From Vombatus ursinus (lineage: Eukaryota > Chordata > Mammalia > Diprotodontia > Vombatidae), in NCBI RefSeq assembly GCF_900497805.2, contig NW_020954582.1:305299-369298 (forward strand): 64,000 nt of DNA. The letters run 5' to 3'. The translations under genes were made by a program, and so were the position numbers. The stretch's first letter is position 1, and each line of letters opens with the position of its first letter. The notes beneath the pieces are model-generated. The model did no database searches and was not told where the DNA came from. It saw nothing but the letters and a program-made list of their open reading frames with translations. This document shows positions 58,739-64,000 of the stretch, piece by piece.

Positions 58739-58809
58739 GTACTTGCTCCCCAAGATGAAAGTAACAGTCCTTCTTCCCTAGTTCATACACAGATTCAATG
58801 ATGAAAAAT

Positions 58810-59035
58810 ACACTGTCTGGAATCCCACCCGCACTCTCAGACATTTACTGGCTATGTGACCCTGGGCAAGTCGCTTAACCTGAGTCTCCATTTCCTCGAT
58901 TATAAAACGGGTGTAATAATAGCGGCAACCAAATTGTTGTGAGGATCCAATGAGGTAATATTTGTGAAGTGCTGCCCAAATCTCCCGGTTCCGTATAAGT
59001 ACTAGTTAGTATTATTATCGTTGTTATTGTTATCA
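58810..59035 (+). mobile_element. MIR-like SINE
   Basis: ggctatgtgaccctgggcaa, ttgttgtgaggatccaatga, aaacgggtgtaataatagcg. Confidence 0.75.
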
Positions 59036-59079
59036 TTATCATTCCCTCTGAGGTTGCCTCCAATTCACTCTCTATAGGG

Positions 59080-59235
59080 CTTGAATGGACATAGTTGTTT
59101 GCACACTGTTCCCCTCCACAGACTATGAGTTCCTCGAGAGCAGGAATTGTTTCTTGTTTTTTCTTTGTACCCCTGCCCCAGGCCTAGCTCTGTGTCTGTG
59201 GGCTCTCATCAGGTGCTTAATAAATGCTGGCTCAG
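59080..59235 (+). mobile_element. L2 LINE 3' end
   Basis: Contains agactatgagttcctcgagag, ttctttgtacccctgcccc and ggtgcttaataaatgctggc. Confidence 0.7.
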
Positions 59236-59286
59236 CCCTGTAAGAAGGGCACAGGGCAGCTGTGGAGAAGACTGAGGTTGGCAATC

Positions 59287-59402
59287 ATGTTGTTCAGTCA
59301 TTTTTCATCTTCATGATCCCATTTGGGGTTTTCTTGGCAAAGATACTGGAGTGCTTTGTCATTTCGTTCTCCAGCTCATTTTGTCAATGAGGGAACAGCG
59401 CC
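59287..59402 (-). mobile_element. MAR1-like SINE tail, minus strand
   Basis: Reads atgttgttcagtcatttttc, catttggggttttcttggca and gttctccagctcattttgtc, the complement of the RTE-like tail. The tRNA-like head is missing. Confidence 0.8.
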
Positions 59403-59421
59403 TTATCCCTAAAGTGAAGAG

Positions 59422-59673
59422 GGGGGAAGCTAGGCGGACCAGTGCATAGAACTCAGGGCCTGGAGTCAGGAAAACCAGGGGTCAAATCCAGCCTCAGACA
59501 CTTATTAGCTGTGTGACCCTGGGCAAGTCATTTTACCCTGTTTGCCTCAGTTCTTTATCTGTAAAAATGAGCTGGAGAAGGAAATGGCAAACCATTCCAG
59601 TCATTCCTGCCAAGAAAAACCCAAACAGGGTCTTGAAGAGTCAGAAATGACTGAAAACAACTGAACAACAACC
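59422..59673 (+). mobile_element. MAR1-like SINE with 11-bp duplication
   Basis: Full-length copy from gggggaagctaggcggaccag to ctgaacaacaacc. Flanked by aaagtgaagag at 59411-59421 and 59674-59684, which fixes the ends. Confidence 0.9.
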
Positions 59674-59699
59674 AAAGTGAAGAGAGTGGTGAGTGTCAC

Positions 59700-59880
59700 A
59701 GAAGCCCATGTTTAGAACTAGAAAAGACATCAGGGGCCACCGAGACCAGTCCTCTCCTTTTACATATTAGGAAACCAAGACCCAGAGAGGGTTAAGTCTC
59801 AAGAACAACCATGTAGTAAGCAGCAAAGCTGGAATTTGAACCCAAGTCCTTGGACACCAGTTACATCTATATCTACCTCA
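59700..59880 (-). mobile_element. MIR-related repeat, minus strand
   Basis: gaaaccaagacccagagagg, ctggaatttgaacccaagtc, accagttacatctatatcta. Confidence 0.6.
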
Positions 59881-60349
59881 GTCCTGCCTGCAAGGGTAGA
59901 CTGATTTTAATGCTCTAAGAGAAGGGGTTTCAGAGCCGTAAAGAGAGACAGCCAGGTACAAAAGATAAGCACCTATTGTGTGCCAGGCTCTGCATTAAAG
60001 TACCAATTCACAAATACTTGAGTTTTGATTTCTCAGTAGAAGGAGGCCTGGGGTTCAAAGGCTGTCTCTGTCACTTAACACTTGGATGATCTCAGGGATT
60101 CCACTTGGTTGGAGATCGGCCAAGGTGCCCTTGAAGCACCTTCAGCTCTAGGTATGTGGTCTATAAAATGAGGGGCAGGAACAGAACATTCCCTAAAGTT
60201 CCTTCAAGCTCTAAACCCTCTGGCACCAAGCTATGCTAATGGACAATGTGTCAACATTTCTAAAGAGGTGACAGGACTATCCAGCGGTCTAGACAACTCA
60301 CACGAAGAGTTCGAGGAATCGTTTGGAAAGGACACATTGGAGGGAAAGG

Positions 60350-61330
60350 AGCCTAAGGAAAGAGACATTGACTTGCTGTGTGCTGAGCATTTGGCTACAC
60401 GTTGGGAATTCAAAGACAAGCGTGGAACAGTGCTCTCCCCAAGAAGGTTGCATCCCACTGGGGGCAGCAGGCAACATGCACACAAATGTATTCATCACAT
60501 TCAGAATAAATAAAAGCAATTGTGGGGGAGGGTAGTGAGTACTGAAAATGGGGGAAAGGATGAGGAAGGGCCTCCTCTAGGAGGTAACACCGAGGCAAGG
60601 AGGGAGCTCGTGACAGACACGGGGGGTGCGTGGGCAACCCTTGCAAAGGTTGGCTGCCTTCCTGGAGCCACAGGTGAGAGCTGAGTGACAGGAGGGTCAC
60701 CAAAGGTGGATAAGCAGCTCCCACACCAGAGGTGCTCGTCTTCCCTGAATACCTGTACACCCCCTGCAAAGGCACGGAGGTGGGAGATGGATTGTAATCT
60801 GCATAGAAGAGGAAGTGGACCAGAGTATCTGGAAGGAGGAGGCGGTGGCAATAAGCCAGGACAGATAGGGGTCAGACAGAGGACTTTGCATTTTATACTA
60901 GAAGTCAGAGGGAGTCACTTCAGCTTCTTGCAGAGAGGAGTACCCTGGTCACACTTTGGCAGCTGTGAGAGCATGGATGGGAGTAGGAAGAGACTTGAGG
61001 CCGGGACATCAATTAGAAGGCTACTGGAGTGGTTCAGGCAAGAAAAGATGAGGGCCCACATTCAAATGACAGCCATGTGAATGGAGGGAAGGGCATGGAG
61101 GCAAAAGATGCCAGGAGCATAGAATCAACAGGACTTCACAACTCTTTGAATGTGGGGCGTGGAAGGAGAAGGAAGAGTCAGGGCTGACTTCCAGGTTGTA
61201 AACCTATGGTGACTGCCCAAGAGACTGAAAAGGCATGGTCCAACAGGGCACCAAAAGAGGGACATTTGCAGGAGGGGTGAATATCATGTCTTAGACATGC
61301 TGACTTTGTAAACAAGATGTTTCCCCTGGC
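60350..61330 (-). mobile_element. L2 LINE 3' region
   Basis: The start ggctacacgttgggaattcaaagac is eroded. Clearer motifs follow: ggactttgcattttatact, gaagagacttgaggccgg, aaggctactggagtggttcagg and gactttgtaaacaag near the end. It matches the collinear copies at 44-47 kb. Confidence 0.7.
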
Positions 61331-62114
61331 CAGAGGAGGAAGCCAGAGCCAGACAACCATGGAGAAGGGGGAGGACAGGGGGTGGAGACAGTATCCTTTT
61401 TCAGGCATGGGTTAGACCAAGTGCTCACCCAGGTCCCTTCTGGCTCTGACCACTCTTCTTTTGCTCCAACCTCTTGTTTCTTCAAGTTTCTCCTCCCCAA
61501 ATTTCAATCCCTGGCCATCCTCACAATTCCCAAGCCCTCCAAATCTCCTTTCAAAATGCCTCCTGCTCCTTGAAACTGGGTCCTTCTTCTCCCATAAACC
61601 CCTTCCCACCGAAGCAACTTGCAACTCTGGGTCTCACTTTTCTCATCTATAAAATGAGCAAATTGAACTACAGAGTCTCTGTGGTTCATTCCAAATCTAA
61701 TATTCAACAATTTCAGAATTATTTTTTGATTATTTGCCAATTTAGGTTATTCGAACTTGGCTACACTTCATTATTCCATTTTTTTTTAAATTATCAAGCT
61801 CCTACTATGTGCAAAACACTGTCCTAGGCACTGGAGGAGGCCCAACATTTAATTTAAACAGGGGAGATTCCCTGTTCCTTTCATAGAGACTAGTGGAAAG
61901 TGGGACACACATACAGATCTTCTAATATATCATGCCTTAAAGAGGAGCAAAGTGTTAGGTAGACAATAAAAAAGACTAAGATACTGATGAGATGTCAATG
62001 AGATAAATGTCATATTTTTACGCCAGTCAATATTCCTAAGATTATAGTAATAATTGACAATAGGACTCTCATGATATCACAAGAAGTTGCTAATGACCCA
62101 AGAATGAACAAATG

Positions 62115-62366
62115 ACGCTCTCTTTTTCTTTTGTTGTTTTATTTTATTGCTTCATTCTCGTGGTTCCTCCCCTTAGTTCTAATTCTTCTTTACATCCTGA
62201 CTAATGGGAAAATATGTTTAATATGAATGTATAAATAGAGCCTATCTCAGATTGCACGCTGTCTTGAGGGGAGGAGAGAGACGAGAGGAAAGAGGAGAAA
62301 ATTTAAAACCCAAAATCTTATGGAAGTGAATGTTGAAAAATGAAAAGTAAATAAATTTTAAAAAAG
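62115..62366 (+). mobile_element. L1 3' end
   Basis: Contains ctgactaatgggaaaatatg, atagagcctatctcagattgc and atcttatggaagtgaatgttg with an A-rich end. Confidence 0.75.
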
Positions 62367-63374
62367 AATGAATGAATGGAATGGAATGACAATAATTGTT
62401 ATTTATGTTCATTCAATGATCTCAAGAGATCTTTATTAAATTCTCAATATCTCAAAAAGAAATTTATCTTAATTTCATTCACACTAACTTAAAACAAAAA
62501 AATCACCATATATTAAGACATCCTTTCAGGAGTTGGGTGAGAGCAATATAAAGTCATAAAATAAATAGAATTATCAAATTTGAAGACCTCAATCTAAATC
62601 CTGTAACTCTCCCCATCTATTCTAAAATGAATAAATTTTCCTGAAGTTTTCCCTATATTTTGCCTTTGGGAACCACTTCTAATCTGCAAACCTTTAGGCA
62701 GCGCCTAAGTAATCAGAGGAAAGGACTTATCTGGTTCTGATAAAGTAAAAAATGTATAATGCCCACAGAAAAGAACTGTACGAGACTAGACCAAAGTTGA
62801 CCACTTGGTGTCACCAAAGGAAAGCTAAATTAAACCCTATTCCGTCAATGTCTGGCAAGTTTCTTCAGGCTCCTGGAGACTTGGAATTGTATTTAATCTA
62901 ACTTCCATTTTACACGGGAAGAAACAAGCCCAGAAGTGACATCATTATCATCAAATATATATATACACATATATATTCTTGATTGGGTAAGAAAGGTTTC
63001 CTTCATCCCATTCAAGCTACTGCAACCACGATGCCCTGTGATGCATTTATAAACACTGGCCTGTCTGCAAATGGGCTGAGTCCTCTGCTAATAGGTAGCT
63101 TGGTCCTTCCTGCTGGTGTCTAACCCCAAGTCTTCCTGAGCTCAAGTGCAGCGTGCTATCTACTATGCCATACTACCTTTTAAGACTCTGAGAAGCACCA
63201 TGGGCTTCACAGACTAAGTATAAGAAGGTGCTTTACCACATAGATCTCAGAGGCTCAGGCTGGAAACTATGGATATGGATGTGAAATAATTAGGGATAAT
63301 CGATCATTGCGCAATGGAAACCAGACTCTAAGTGTTCTGGAAAATGGGTATCCAAACTTTTTTGATCATGCAGT
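62367..63374. other. No recognised feature
   Basis: AT-rich intronic sequence with a TA microsatellite and a possible minus-strand SINE fragment near 63120-63180. Confidence 0.45.
62940..62975. repeat. TA-rich microsatellite
   Basis: atatatatatacacatatat. Confidence 0.85.
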
Positions 63375-63560
63375 CAGTTAACAATCATTGATTAAGCACT
63401 TCTTGTGCGCCATGCACTGTGCTAAGCTCTGGGGAGACAAAGAACGGTAAAAGACAGACCCTGCCGGGGAGGAGCTCTCCACCCAAAGGGGAGACATCAT
63501 GCAAACAACTATATACAAACAAGCTATATATAGAATAAGTTAGGAAAAAATAACATCTAT
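63375..63560 (-). mobile_element. L2 LINE 3' end
   Basis: Reads aacaatcattgattaagcac, catgcactgtgctaagctctg and ccctgccggggaggagctctc, the L2 terminus in complement; beyond 63540 it becomes A-rich and unclear. Confidence 0.7.
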
Positions 63561-64000
63561 TAGTAAAAAAAAAAAGTTGATCACAGCCCCCCCAATATTT
63601 GTACATTTAACTATTTATAAAGTATATCGTGTCCTAAAGTGCCAATAATTGTGTGCATTACAAAACTTAGAAACAAAAATCACATGTAAAATGTTGAGCT
63701 AAAGATAGACATATGGTTCTAGAATCAATAAGGTACCACTGGAGTCTACTGAACAAAAGAGTTACATGCTCAGACCCAATCTTTAAGAACATCATTGTGG
63801 CACCCATGTGGCCAGTCCCAGAGGGGGCTCCCCAATACTCCTCCCTCCTAATCACCAGACACTCTCTTTACTGCCATCTCTTGTCCATCTGCCTCTTCTC
63901 CTTGGAAGTTCATTCAGTAATTTCTGCCACATACATATCATGGTGGATGCTATAAGCCAGCCCAGGGTCATTTTCCCCAGTTCTCTCAAGGAGTTCTATC

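Larger units (their letters stand above)
58353..64000 (-). other. GIPC2: GIPC2 upstream intron, partial
   Basis: This sequence lies upstream of the tttatag acceptor on the minus strand. I looked for the PDZ-coding part of GIPC2 and did not find it up to the window end, so the intron is at least 5.6 kb. It contains MIR, L2, MAR1-like and L1 copies listed separately. Confidence 0.7.

Noticed and set aside
58353-64000. Search for the PDZ-coding exons of GIPC2
   Set aside because: No minus-strand stretch resembling the PDZ domain was found; these exons are presumably outside the window.

Overview
The window reads as vertebrate nuclear DNA from a marsupial. It is almost wholly non-coding and filled with interspersed repeats. 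They include two SINE types: a short tRNA-derived, poly(A)-tailed one and a longer CORE-SINE-like one whose tail resembles the RTE/BovB 3' end and finishes in (acaac). There are also L1 elements with a marsupial-type ORF1 and 3' end, many eroded L2/L3/CR1-clade fragments, MIR-like copies, one solo LTR and hAT-like DNA transposons. The species cannot be fixed from sequence alone. Family names are from memory of marsupial and mammalian repeats and were not searched.

The one host gene I can support is GIPC2 (GIPC PDZ domain family member 2), on the minus strand. Three coding exons with good splice sites and compatible phases lie at 58246-58352, 56386-56467 and 39049-39203. They encode the end of the linker after the PDZ domain and the whole C-terminal GH2 region to the stop codon. 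The PDZ-coding and N-terminal exons must lie beyond 64000. A dense CpG cluster surrounds the 58.2 kb exon. The part below about 38.8 kb is then downstream of GIPC2; in human the next gene on that side is PTGFR, but no PTGFR exon was seen here.

Layout. 1-38.8 kb: intergenic repeats, with a 402-bp solo LTR inside a SINE (7.6-8.0 kb), a palindromic MITE inside a CR1/L3 copy (13.3 kb), a GCSH processed pseudogene nested in an L1 that is nested in a SINE (22.4-24.5 kb), and a 2.9-kb ORF1-only L1 (HAL1-like) bounded by target-site duplications (33.8-36.8 kb). 39.0-58.4 kb: GIPC2 3' half, whose 17-kb intron holds an unidentified poly(A)-tailed retrocopy (39.75-40.2 kb), two back-to-back minus-strand L2 copies with reverse-transcriptase remnants (44.4-47.6 kb), a hAT-like element (47.7-48.1 kb) and a 5'-truncated L1 (52.4-53.3 kb). 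58.4-64 kb: more GIPC2 intron with MIR, L2 and SINE copies.

No functional RNA gene, CRISPR array or operon-like system is visible. I do not think the window holds a new multi-gene system. The points most worth a second look are the HAL1-like element with its duplicated 3' end, the palindromic MITE, the shared SINE insertion point, the CpG cluster at a GIPC2 internal exon and the unidentified retrocopy.
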